From assembly GCA_024763365.1 (NCBI GenBank), contig JANTFO010000006.1, positions 1 through 45,241 of the forward strand: a stretch of DNA of 45,241 nucleotides. Reading direction: 5' to 3'. Each line of letters begins with the position of its first letter. The first letter of the stretch is position 1. The position numbers and the translations under genes are program-made. Under the pieces are notes generated by a model. The model was not told the origin of the DNA and ran no database searches. It saw only the letters and a program-made list of their open reading frames with translations. The stretch is from Flavobacteriaceae bacterium. Its GTDB lineage: Bacteria; Bacteroidota; Bacteroidia; Flavobacteriales; Flavobacteriaceae. Shown here one piece after another: positions 1 to 7,555 of this stretch.

Positions 1-524
1 GTGTACAAGATGAGATAGACGTTTACTTTGCCACTTTTGCCAAGAGTTTTGCGAGCATAGGTGCTTTTGTAGCTTCTACCAAAGAAGTGATCTTACACTT
101 ACAATACACTATGCGCTCACAGATTTTTGCCAAATCCTTACCCATGCCCATGGTAGAAGGAGCCTTGTACAAATTGAGTTTGATACGGGAATCCTCTGCT
201 CAGAAAGACAAACTTTGGACGATCGTTAGAGCCTTACAAAAAGGTTTGACAGACTTGGGTTATGAGATAGGTTCTACCAACTCAGCCGTTACACCGGTTT
301 ACTTAAAAGGAAGTATTGAGGATGCCCGTAATATTGTAGAAGAAATGCGTGAAAAATACGGCGTATTTACTTCCATGGTAGTTTATCCCGTGATTCCAAA
401 AGGCATGATCATCTTACGTATCATCCCTACAGCTGCCCATACCATGAAAGAAGTGGAAGAGACACTGGAAGTCTTTGATAAAATGAAACCTTTTATAGAG
501 TCGTTGGCCACAAAACACGCTTAA
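1..524 (+). CDS. PLP-dependent alpha-oxoamine synthase family protein (serine palmitoyltransferase/KBL-like), 5' truncated by window edge
   Basis: The frame is open from base 3 to the TAA at 522-524, so this is the C-terminal ~173 residues of a longer gene that starts outside the window. The motif TFAKSFASIGAF (Lys codon at 42-44) matches the PLP-lysine segment of the alpha-oxoamine synthase family. That family condenses an amino acid with an acyl-CoA (serine palmitoyltransferase, 2-amino-3-ketobutyrate ligase, AONS). The following MRSQIFAKSLPMPM stretch resembles a Bacteroidota subgroup that I associate with sphingolipid-type base synthesis, but that is recollection, not a search. A KBL role (partner of the threonine dehydrogenase at 10300) is less likely because the Gly-rich KBL lysine motif is absent. 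The GNAT gene follows after one base. Confidence 0.75.
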   Translation, partial: VQDEIDVYFATFAKSFASIGAFVASTKEVILHLQYTMRSQIFAKSLPMPMVEGALYKLSLIRESSAQKDKLWTIVRALQKGLTDLGYEIGSTNSAVTPVYLKGSIEDARNIVEEMREKYGVFTSMVVYPVIPKGMIILRIIPTAAHTMKEVEETLEVFDKMKPFIESLATKHA

Positions 525-525
525 A

Positions 526-969
526 TTGCAATGGCAGTATAAATCATACGACCAACTCACAAAAGACGAATTATATAAGATCCTTCGCCTGCGGGCGGAG
601 GTTTTTGTTGTGGAGCAAGATTGTCCCTATCAGGATGTGGATAATAAAGATCAAAAAGCCTTGCATGTTTTTGCTATGGATGAAGGAGAGGCCATAGCTT
701 ATACACGTATTTTTTATGCCGGAGATTATTTTCAGGAACCGGCTATTGGCCGTGTGGTTATCCAAAAAAAATACAGAGGGAGTGGTTTAGGACAAACTTT
801 AATGCAAAAAACCATCGAAAAAATGCAAGAATTAGGTTTGGCTAAAGAAATCCGTATCAGTGCGCAGCAATATTTAAAGAATTTCTATGAAAGTTTTGGT
901 TTTAAACAAATAGGCGAACCTTATCTGGAAGATGGCATACCCCATATTGGGATGTTGCGAAAAGAATAG
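526..969 (+). CDS. GNAT N-acetyltransferase, ElaA-like
   Basis: This is a 147-residue single-domain acetyltransferase. The N-terminal motif EVFVVEQDCPYQDVDNKD (residues ~25-42) is characteristic of the ElaA subgroup. The acetyl-CoA pyrophosphate-binding loop is RGSGLG at 84-89. The start appears to be TTG at 526, one base after the stop of the upstream synthase: no in-frame ATG or GTG lies near the N-terminus expected for the family, and the ATG at 531 is out of frame and closes at once. The tight spacing suggests co-transcription with its neighbours at 1 and 971. The substrate is unknown for this family. Confidence 0.85.
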   Translation: MQWQYKSYDQLTKDELYKILRLRAEVFVVEQDCPYQDVDNKDQKALHVFAMDEGEAIAYTRIFYAGDYFQEPAIGRVVIQKKYRGSGLGQTLMQKTIEKMQELGLAKEIRISAQQYLKNFYESFGFKQIGEPYLEDGIPHIGMLRKE

Positions 970-970
970 T

Positions 971-1426
971 ATGAAAAATTACGATTTACATATTGAGAAA
1001 ATTAGAGAATTGGTATCTGGATCGCAGTCAAAGGAGGTTACTCTTCAAAGCATTTGTGATTATCTAAAAAATAACATTCCCCACTACGATTGGGTTGGTT
1101 TTTACTTTGCCGATCACACCAACCAAACTTTACATTTAGGCCCCCATGCTGGAGACCCAACAGACCATACCGTAATTCCATTTGGAAAAGGTATTTGTGG
1201 ACAAGTGGCCCTTAGTAACACTAATTTTTTAGTACCCGATGTCGCAGCTCAGGACAATTATATCGCCTGTAGTATTGACGTAAAATCAGAGTTGGTAGTG
1301 CCACTTTTTGTCAATAGAAAAAACATAGGCCAGATAGATATAGATTCACATATTTTCGACGCTTTTTCGGAGGAAGATGAAAGGTTTTTGGAGGAAGTTA
1401 ATAAAATTGTATCAAAGCTGTTTTAA
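971..1426 (+). CDS. GAF domain protein, free methionine-(R)-sulfoxide reductase (MsrC/YebR) family
   Basis: The 151-residue protein is one GAF domain with the fRMsr signature: WVGFY (41-45), LGP, IPFGKGICGQVA, IACS, and IDIDS with EDE near the end. fRMsr enzymes reduce free methionine-R-sulfoxide using three Cys residues. Here only two are visible: C76 (in GICG) and C100 (in IACS, the position of the catalytic Cys). The position of the first E. coli Cys (just before IP) is occupied by His/Thr. The activity may therefore be retained with a different resolving mechanism, or lost. ATG 971 was chosen over an in-frame upstream ATG at 932 because the latter lies inside the GNAT gene and adds no family sequence. 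The gap to GNAT is one base. Confidence 0.8.
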   Translation: MKNYDLHIEKIRELVSGSQSKEVTLQSICDYLKNNIPHYDWVGFYFADHTNQTLHLGPHAGDPTDHTVIPFGKGICGQVALSNTNFLVPDVAAQDNYIACSIDVKSELVVPLFVNRKNIGQIDIDSHIFDAFSEEDERFLEEVNKIVSKLF

Positions 1427-1427
1427 A

Positions 1428-1820
1428 ATGAATGATAAAATTATATATCAAGGTAATTCAACATATTTAGTATTATACTTTTTTATCTCTCTTTTTCCTT
1501 TCGCAATAATTACCTATTTGTTATTTAACTTTGAAGCACCACAAAAAATCACTTTGATAGGCTTTCTTATAACCATCCTTTACTTAATTATAGGTTTTGC
1601 ATTTTTAGTAAATAAATGGATTTCAATTAGTTTTCATGAGGAAAAAATTGAGATATATAAAATCTTGTTAGGGAAAACGATCAAAATACCTTATAGATAT
1701 CTAATAAATTATACTTGTATTGACGGCCATAGGGGTTATCATATCAATATTATTAAATATAAAACCTTCAGACTCAAAATTGTTAATGAAATATGGAAGC
1801 GGATTAAGAAATATTATTGA
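1428..1820 (+). CDS. Small two-helix membrane protein, PH-like
   Basis: This hypothetical protein has 130 residues. Two hydrophobic segments (about residues 12-32 and 40-60) are followed by a hydrophilic, beta-rich stretch with the pattern ISFHEEKIEIYKILLGKTIK, and a basic C-terminus. The layout resembles small bacterial PH-domain membrane proteins, but I do not recognise a named family. The start ATG at 1428 is one base after the GAF gene stop, which suggests the last cistron of a short operon. The composition is more AT-rich than the three upstream genes. It faces the hydrolase gene at 1824 tail to tail with only three bases between them. Confidence 0.6.
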   Translation: MNDKIIYQGNSTYLVLYFFISLFPFAIITYLLFNFEAPQKITLIGFLITILYLIIGFAFLVNKWISISFHEEKIEIYKILLGKTIKIPYRYLINYTCIDGHRGYHINIIKYKTFRLKIVNEIWKRIKKYY

Positions 1821-1823
1821 TAA

Positions 1824-2597
1824 TTAAATATTTTTCACAATCACTTCCAACACCTCTCGCCATTCTTTGACCAACATCAAGTCATGGCCGGCATTTTTGA
1901 TAATAATGGGTTTGGTTTCGTATTTTTTGGCGGTTTTGTTCAATTGTTTTAAAGAAACGCTTCCATCTTTTTCTCCACCGATTAAAACTATTTCTGTATG
2001 GATATTTTTGGTATTTACAAGATTAAAACCCAGCATACCCAGATAAGCCCCAAAAGATTCATTGTCCAATTGCTTATAAAAAGGAGCAATGTCTCCAAAT
2101 GGGTAATCAGTAGTAAACATCAGCTTTTTAAATAGCTTTTTGTTTGAGATAATTCTTTTTAGGTTTAGTGTAAGATTAGCCATTAGAAAACTCAAAGGGT
2201 AATGCTTAATTACCTTAAAAGTAGCATCCCAAATACCATAAGGCGGGACAGGAGCCAGGAGAATAGCTTTTATATATGAGTGTTTTTCCAGAAATTTTTG
2301 CACGACAAATCCTCCCATTGAATGCCCTACTAAAAGAGGTTCTTGGCCAATCTCAACGATCACTCTTTCTACATCTTTGACATATTGTTTGATGCTTAAA
2401 AAGTTAATGTTTTTTAGTTTATCGCTTTTTCCGTGATTGGACAAACTCAAGGCATAAGCTTTGATGTTTTGCTTTTCCAATTCCGGCAAAAAATACTCGT
2501 TATAACACCAAGCTGCATGCCACATACCATGAATAAAAAGCAAAGGTTTTTTATTCTTTTGTTCTTGGGGATGGTTTTCTAATAATTCTAAATACAT
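1824..2597 (-). CDS. Alpha/beta hydrolase
   Basis: This is a 257-residue cytosolic alpha/beta-hydrolase-fold protein without a signal peptide. The oxyanion-hole motif FIHGMWHAAW begins near residue 21. The nucleophile elbow GHSMGG places the catalytic Ser at about 93, the acid is likely the Asp of GGEKDGSVS, and the His is in NAGHDLM near the C-terminus. It resembles the esterase/lysophospholipase-like group, and the substrate cannot be told from sequence. The start is ATG at 2595-2597. It is transcribed divergently from the M20 dipeptidase gene, so the 92-bp spacer must hold both promoters. A TAnnTTT-like box (2658-2665) could serve the dipeptidase. Confidence 0.85.
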   Translation of the reverse strand: MYLELLENHPQEQKNKKPLLFIHGMWHAAWCYNEYFLPELEKQNIKAYALSLSNHGKSDKLKNINFLSIKQYVKDVERVIVEIGQEPLLVGHSMGGFVVQKFLEKHSYIKAILLAPVPPYGIWDATFKVIKHYPLSFLMANLTLNLKRIISNKKLFKKLMFTTDYPFGDIAPFYKQLDNESFGAYLGMLGFNLVNTKNIHTEIVLIGGEKDGSVSLKQLNKTAKKYETKPIIIKNAGHDLMLVKEWREVLEVIVKNI

Positions 2598-2689
2598 AAT
2601 GTCTAAATTTTAGAATAGATTTAAAATAATTGACTACAAGATACTAAATTATCTTCGTAACTTTACGCTCCTTTTAAAATTTAAGACCG

Positions 2690-4075
2690 ATGAATATTCA
2701 AAACTATATTTCAGTAAATAAGCAACGCTTTCTCGATGAACTTTTCGATATTTTAAAAATACCTTCCGTCAGTGCTGATCCCAATCATAAAGAGGATATG
2801 ATCAAAATGGCCGAAGCGACCAAAACGGCTCTTGAAAAAGCCGGTTGTGATAAAGTGGAAACCTGTGAAACACCCGGCAACCCCATTGTGTATGGAGAAA
2901 AAATTATCGACCCTTCTTTACCTACCGTTTTAATCTATGGACATTATGATGTACAACCTGCCGATCCAATTGAATTGTGGGACTCTCCCGCTTTTGAACC
3001 GATCATCAAGAAAACGGATATTCACCCTGACGGGGCTATTTATGCCCGCGGTTCTTGTGATGATAAAGGCCAATTCTATATGCACGTAAAAGCATTGGAA
3101 TTTATGACAGAAACCGGTAATTTACCTTGTAATGTTAAGTTTATGATTGAGGGGGAAGAAGAAGTGGGATCATCAAGTTTAGATTGGTTCGTAAGACGTA
3201 ATCAGGAGAAATTAAAAAATGATGTCATCCTGATTTCTGACACAGGCATGATCAGCAATCAGCAACCTTCTATCACTACCGGATTAAGAGGATTGAGTTA
3301 TGTAGAAGTGGAAGTAACCGGCCCTAATCGTGACTTGCATTCCGGTTTGTATGGTGGTGCCGTGGCCAACCCCATCAATATTTTAAATAAGATGATCGCT
3401 TCTTTACATGATGAAAATAACCATATTACTATTCCCGGATTTTATGATAAAGTATTGGAAGCTACCGATGAGGAACGTAAAGAAATGGCCAAAGCGCCCT
3501 TTAGTTTAGACGACTATAAAAAAGCTTTGAATATTGAGGATGTATATGGAGAAAAAGGATTTACTACCTTAGAAAGAGCTTCTATTCGTCCCACGTTAGA
3601 TGTCAATGGTATTTGGGGAGGTTATACCGGAGAAGGAGCCAAAACGGTTATCCCATCCAAGGCATACGCCAAAATATCCATGCGTCTTGTCCCGAATCAG
3701 CACTCAGATGAGATTACAAAACTCTTTACCAATCATTTTGAAAAGATAGCACCTAAATCTGTCAAAGTGAAAGTGATACCTCATCATGGTGGCGAAGCCT
3801 ATGTTACTCCAATTGATAATATAGGATACAAAGCAGCCAACAAAGCTTATACTGAAACATTTGGCGTGCCGGCTATTCCACAGCGAAGTGGTGGTAGTAT
3901 TCCTATTGTAGCTTTATTTGAAAAGGAATTGAAAAGCAAAACGATTTTAATGGGATTTGGTTTAGATAGCGATGCCATTCATTCACCTAATGAGCATTTT
4001 GGTGTATTTAATTATCTAAAAGGTATTGAAACTATACCACTTTTTTTCAAGTATTTTACAGAAATGAGCCAATAG
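2690..4075 (+). CDS. M20 family metallo-dipeptidase (carnosinase-like)
   Basis: The 461-residue protein has the co-catalytic zinc layout of M20/M28-clan peptidases: GHYDVQP (His85, Asp87), ARGSCDDKG (bridging Asp124), and EGEEEVGS with the catalytic Glu and metal Glu at 156-157. The Asp of SDTGM at about 184 and the late His in DAIHSPNEHF complete the metal and substrate ligands. TGLRGLSYVEVEVTGPNRDLHSG is typical of the dimerisation domain of the dipeptidase/carnosinase subgroup. There is no signal peptide, so it probably cleaves dipeptides in the cytoplasm. It is a stand-alone gene, followed by a dispersed-type palindrome and a T-tailed hairpin. Confidence 0.9.
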   Translation: MNIQNYISVNKQRFLDELFDILKIPSVSADPNHKEDMIKMAEATKTALEKAGCDKVETCETPGNPIVYGEKIIDPSLPTVLIYGHYDVQPADPIELWDSPAFEPIIKKTDIHPDGAIYARGSCDDKGQFYMHVKALEFMTETGNLPCNVKFMIEGEEEVGSSSLDWFVRRNQEKLKNDVILISDTGMISNQQPSITTGLRGLSYVEVEVTGPNRDLHSGLYGGAVANPINILNKMIASLHDENNHITIPGFYDKVLEATDEERKEMAKAPFSLDDYKKALNIEDVYGEKGFTTLERASIRPTLDVNGIWGGYTGEGAKTVIPSKAYAKISMRLVPNQHSDEITKLFTNHFEKIAPKSVKVKVIPHHGGEAYVTPIDNIGYKAANKAYTETFGVPAIPQRSGGSIPIVALFEKELKSKTILMGFGLDSDAIHSPNEHFGVFNYLKGIETIPLFFKYFTEMSQ

Positions 4076-4081
4076 TTTTTA

Positions 4082-4110
4082 ACCTAACAGGTTTTCAAAA
4101 CCTGTTAGGT
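4082..4110. repeat. Perfect 14-bp-arm palindrome downstream of the dipeptidase gene
   Basis: ACCTAACAGGTTTT and its exact reverse complement are separated by one C. It lies seven bases after the dipeptidase stop. No T-run follows, so it is not a simple intrinsic terminator; the hairpin at 4130-4157 fits that role better. I recall very similar ACCTAACAGG palindromes scattered in flavobacterial genomes, so it may be a dispersed repeat. The window has only this copy. Confidence 0.7.
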
Positions 4111-4129
4111 CTTTCCTTATAATTCATAT

Positions 4130-4157
4130 AACCAGGCAATTATGTCTGGTTTTTTTG
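4130..4157 (+). terminator. Intrinsic terminator of the M20 dipeptidase gene
   Basis: A six-bp stem (AACCAG at 4130-4135 with CTGGTT at 4146-4151) and a 10-nt loop run into an eight-base T tract (4150-4157). Confidence 0.6.
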
Positions 4158-4295
4158 TTTTTGAAGTTTGTAGAAATAATTTTTGGCACAATTGATGATT
4201 AAAATAAAATGATTTCAAAACGAAATCGTTTGATGGGCTTTAAACCATTAGATTTTAAAACCATCAAAATAGTACAAACCGTAAATAGAAGCCTT

Positions 4296-5564
4296 ATGAG
4301 ATCTTTAACAAACACAAAAATTACTGCAATGTTTGCAGTAATACTTTTAAGTTTTGGTGCACTTTTCGCACAAGACGTTACAACTGTAAAAGCGACAAAC
4401 CCAGATATAAGTGATAATCTTGATTTGGAAATGGTAGCTTCTATTTTCGGAGATGCCAAGGATTTAGAAGATTTTGAAAGAAATCTCAACGATCCCGATT
4501 TAAAAATATCAAACCTTGATCTTAACAGAGACGGGTATGTAGATTATTTGAGGGTAGTAGAAGTCGCCGAGAATTATACCCATCTTATTGCTATTCAAGC
4601 AGTCATAGGGGAAGATTTATATCAAGACGTTGCTACTATTGAAGTAGAAAAAGATAATAATGGAGATGTCAGTGTACAAGTAGTAGGCGATGTATATATG
4701 TACGGACCTGATTATATCATAGAGCCGGTGTATGTATATCGCCCCGTCATTTATACTACTTTTTGGAGACCTTACTACCGGCCCTATTGTTCGGTATATT
4801 ACTGGGGGTATTATCCAATGTATTATAGATTATGGCATCCTTTCCATGTAAATGTATATCATACACATATCCACAGACATATCAATGTCCATCATACTTA
4901 TCACTATGTCCACCATAGAAGAAGTGCAGTGGCGGTTAACTTACACAAAGTACACAGACGTTATGATTATGCTAAAAAACACCCTCAAAGAACATATAGC
5001 CGTAGAACAGGGTATGATAGAAACCCAAAACTTGTAAAGAGTGCTTCACGCACACATAATACACGAAGAGTAGCATCAAAAACTACAAGCAAAAGAACAA
5101 ACTCATATCCAGTAAGAGCAGAAAGATCATCTGGGTCAAAAGCTTCAACAGGTAGAAGTGTCATTAGTAAAAGGAATACAAGTTCTAGTCAAAGAACAGC
5201 GCCCAAAGCTCGTACACAAAACAGCTCCAGAAGTTCAAAAGCTACAAGTAGGACTGTAATAAACAGAAAAAGTACGGCTACTAAAAATCCTGTAAGAAAA
5301 CAATCGACTAGTTCCAGAAGTGTGAGTGCAAGAAGCTCGCAACCAAAAACAAAATCTGTTTCAAGATCAAGTTCCAGCACTTCCTCTAAACCCAATGTGT
5401 CGAAAAGATCAAGCGGAAATTCATCAAAGAAATCCGTTTCACGAAGCACTTCAAAAAGATCCTCAGGTGCAAGAACCACTAAAACTAGAAACGTTAGCTC
5501 AACAGGAAAATCAACTTCGAGCAGAGGAAGTTCCAAAAGCAATTCAAGAGGAGCACGCAGATAA
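4296..5564 (+). CDS. Secreted protein with Tyr/His-rich centre and long basic Ser/Arg-rich tail
   Basis: This hypothetical protein has 422 residues. ATG 4296 was chosen because it places a good Sec signal peptide at the N-terminus (hydrophobic AVILLSFGALFAQ, cleavage after ~26). Residues 27-135 are acidic and contain a calcium-loop-like DLNRDGYVDYL (75-85). Residues 135-180 are very Tyr/Pro/Trp-rich, and 181-208 hold at least eleven His residues (HTHIHRH, HHTYHYVHH), a plausible metal-binding cluster. The last ~190 residues are low-complexity Ser/Thr/Arg/Lys with many SRSS-, SKRSS- and TSSR-type runs and almost no acidic residues. I recognise no family. An in-frame upstream ATG at 4209 would bury the signal peptide. 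The gene is monocistronic, with hairpins on both sides. Confidence 0.75.
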   Translation: MRSLTNTKITAMFAVILLSFGALFAQDVTTVKATNPDISDNLDLEMVASIFGDAKDLEDFERNLNDPDLKISNLDLNRDGYVDYLRVVEVAENYTHLIAIQAVIGEDLYQDVATIEVEKDNNGDVSVQVVGDVYMYGPDYIIEPVYVYRPVIYTTFWRPYYRPYCSVYYWGYYPMYYRLWHPFHVNVYHTHIHRHINVHHTYHYVHHRRSAVAVNLHKVHRRYDYAKKHPQRTYSRRTGYDRNPKLVKSASRTHNTRRVASKTTSKRTNSYPVRAERSSGSKASTGRSVISKRNTSSSQRTAPKARTQNSSRSSKATSRTVINRKSTATKNPVRKQSTSSRSVSARSSQPKTKSVSRSSSSTSSKPNVSKRSSGNSSKKSVSRSTSKRSSGARTTKTRNVSSTGKSTSSRGSSKSNSRGARR

Positions 5565-5592
5565 TATTCTGGAAAAGAAAATTATATAATGG

Positions 5593-5619
5593 AAACCGCC
5601 CAATTAGGGTGGTTTTTTT
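5593..5619 (+). terminator. Intrinsic terminator of the Ser/Arg-rich protein gene
   Basis: A nine-bp stem (AAACCGCCC at 5593-5601 with GGGTGGTTT at 5607-5615, one G-T pair), a loop of AATTA, then T tract to 5619. Its end reaches the stop of the convergent antiporter gene. Confidence 0.8.
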
Positions 5620-7450
5620 AGTTTAAGGAATTTAGTTTTTTACCTAAATAAACTAGTTTATACCCCGGTTCGACAGGGACACGTTCACTGGCAGAAGGAA
5701 TGATGTGAATCACACCATCTAAATCTTTAATAAAAATTGGAATAGTCTTAATATCTTGTTTAGTGATACTTAGGATTTCCTGATAATGCTCTTTTGATTT
5801 GATGTTAATTTCATTTATGTAAGGAAAATCTCTAACCACTTCACTTATATTAATATAATCATCGGTGTGTGAAAAGAGGCCTTCTTCGGGATAAGAATTA
5901 GGATCATGCATTTCTTCAGCACTGATTAACCTAAAAGCACCCATTTCACCAAAATATGGTTTTAATTTTGCAATAGCATACTCGTTAATCCGGCTACTTC
6001 CGGTAAGAGCAAGAATATAGCCCATATCACTCAATTCTATATCTTCTACTAAATCTTCTGAATAAATATCACATTCAATAGCTTCCAAATCCATTTTTTT
6101 AGCCATTTCTACAGACTTAGCATTACTATCCATTAACACCACACTTCTACCCTCATCTTGTAAATATTTAGCGATGAGCCTTGAAGGTGGGGAAGCACCT
6201 ACAATTAGTATACCTTCTGATTTCTCCAATAATACTTTAGTTATTTTAGCCATAATTCTGGCTGTTGTGGCATTTAATAAAACCGTTCCTAATACGATCA
6301 TAAAAACCAGTGGCGTGATATAAACTGCACCTTCAACACCCTGCATGGATAACTTTAGTCCAAAAAGAGAAGCAATACCAGCGGCCACAATTCCTCTGGG
6401 GCCAACCCAACTAACAAATATTTTTTCATTGACTTTTAATTTGCTCTTAGCTGTGCTGAGAAATACCCCAAAAGGCCTAACCAATAAGACTACAATACCA
6501 AATAAAAGTAATGATTGCCAGTTGAAAATCAATTCTAAATCTGACATATTCATATTGGCGGAGAGTAAAATAAAAAGTAATGAAATTAATAAAATACTGA
6601 TAGCTTCTTTAAAATATAAAACATCCTTTAAAGCTTCCATATTCATATTACCCAATACCATTCCCATCATCACAACAGCCAACAAACCACTTTCATGAGC
6701 AAAAAGATCAGATACAACAAATACAGCCAATACAGTTGCCAGCGCAACGACATTGATTAAATAATGAGGAATCCATTTTTGTTTTAGTGCTAGAGCAAAA
6801 GCATAAGCAGCCGTAAACCCGATGGAAGTACCTATGATAACTATTTTTCCAAATTCGAGGAGGGCTTCTTTTGTGTATTGCGTACCATGTGCACTACCTA
6901 CGCTGATAAATTCAAAAACCAAAACAGCTATCAAAGCACCTATTGGATCTATTAATATTCCTTCCCATTTAAGTATGGCAGAAATATCTTTTTTAATAGA
7001 CAAATTTCTCAGTATGGGAGAAATAACAGTAGGACCAGTAACAATGATCAATGCCGAGAATAAAAATGACATTTCCCAATTAAGTCCTATGATATAATGA
7101 GCGGCTACACCCGCCACTGCAAAAGTGATAAAGGAACCTAAAGTGATGAGTTTATAAATAACCGGCCCAACATTTTTTATTTCCTCTTTTTTTAAAGTCA
7201 TACCACCTTCAAATAATATCAAAGCAATGGCCAGAGAGATAAAATTAAATAGCCTTTCTCCCGGGAAAATTCCGGTTTCACCATTCCACAAAGGTTCAAT
7301 CCATTTACTACCATCTTCTGTAAAAAAAGTAGAAAAAGGCCCAACGATCAACCCAATCAATATAAGCGGTAAAATAGCCGGTATTTTTAATCGCCACGCA
7401 GACCATTGTGCAAAGATTCCTAAGATGACAATTCCGGCTAGTTCTAACAT
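5618..7450 (-). CDS. CPA1-type cation:proton antiporter with C-terminal TrkA/RCK domains
   Basis: The protein has 610 residues. The first ~390 form a dozen or so hydrophobic segments typical of sodium/hydrogen exchangers of the NhaP/CPA1 type, with conserved-looking polar helices such as FEGGMTLKKEE and VTGPTVISPIL (the GPT motif near residue 138). The remaining ~200 residues are cytosolic: a Rossmann TrkA-N domain beginning ILIVGASPPSR (glycine-rich nucleotide loop, slightly atypical), then an RCK_C-like beta-rich module. Nucleotide or ion binding there probably gates exchange, by analogy with Kef/Trk systems. Likely role: pH and Na/K homeostasis in the inner membrane. It is convergent with the upstream gene and divergent from arginine deiminase. 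Confidence 0.88.
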   Translation of the reverse strand: MLELAGIVILGIFAQWSAWRLKIPAILPLILIGLIVGPFSTFFTEDGSKWIEPLWNGETGIFPGERLFNFISLAIALILFEGGMTLKKEEIKNVGPVIYKLITLGSFITFAVAGVAAHYIIGLNWEMSFLFSALIIVTGPTVISPILRNLSIKKDISAILKWEGILIDPIGALIAVLVFEFISVGSAHGTQYTKEALLEFGKIVIIGTSIGFTAAYAFALALKQKWIPHYLINVVALATVLAVFVVSDLFAHESGLLAVVMMGMVLGNMNMEALKDVLYFKEAISILLISLLFILLSANMNMSDLELIFNWQSLLLFGIVVLLVRPFGVFLSTAKSKLKVNEKIFVSWVGPRGIVAAGIASLFGLKLSMQGVEGAVYITPLVFMIVLGTVLLNATTARIMAKITKVLLEKSEGILIVGASPPSRLIAKYLQDEGRSVVLMDSNAKSVEMAKKMDLEAIECDIYSEDLVEDIELSDMGYILALTGSSRINEYAIAKLKPYFGEMGAFRLISAEEMHDPNSYPEEGLFSHTDDYINISEVVRDFPYINEINIKSKEHYQEILSITKQDIKTIPIFIKDLDGVIHIIPSASERVPVEPGYKLVYLGKKLNSLN

Positions 7451-7555
7451 ATTTGAATAATTTTTAAAATGTCAAGAGTTGGTACTTATAACATAATTTC
7501 TGCAAATATAATAAGTTTATTACCTTGCCGACGTTAAAAAAAATCACATAAGAGT

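Noticed and set aside
1-524. Calling the truncated synthase KBL as partner of threonine dehydrogenase
   Set aside because: The lysine motif and the following block differ from KBL, and the gene is 10 kb from tdh in another operon.
583-602. GC-rich hairpin CGCCTGCGGGCGGAGG inside the GNAT gene
   Set aside because: It encodes the conserved LRAEVFVVEQ family motif, so it is coding constraint, not an inserted repeat.
4852-5589. Alternative frames within the Ser/Arg-rich gene
   Set aside because: The low-complexity region leaves several frames open on both strands; only the 4296 frame has a signal peptide and gene-like start.
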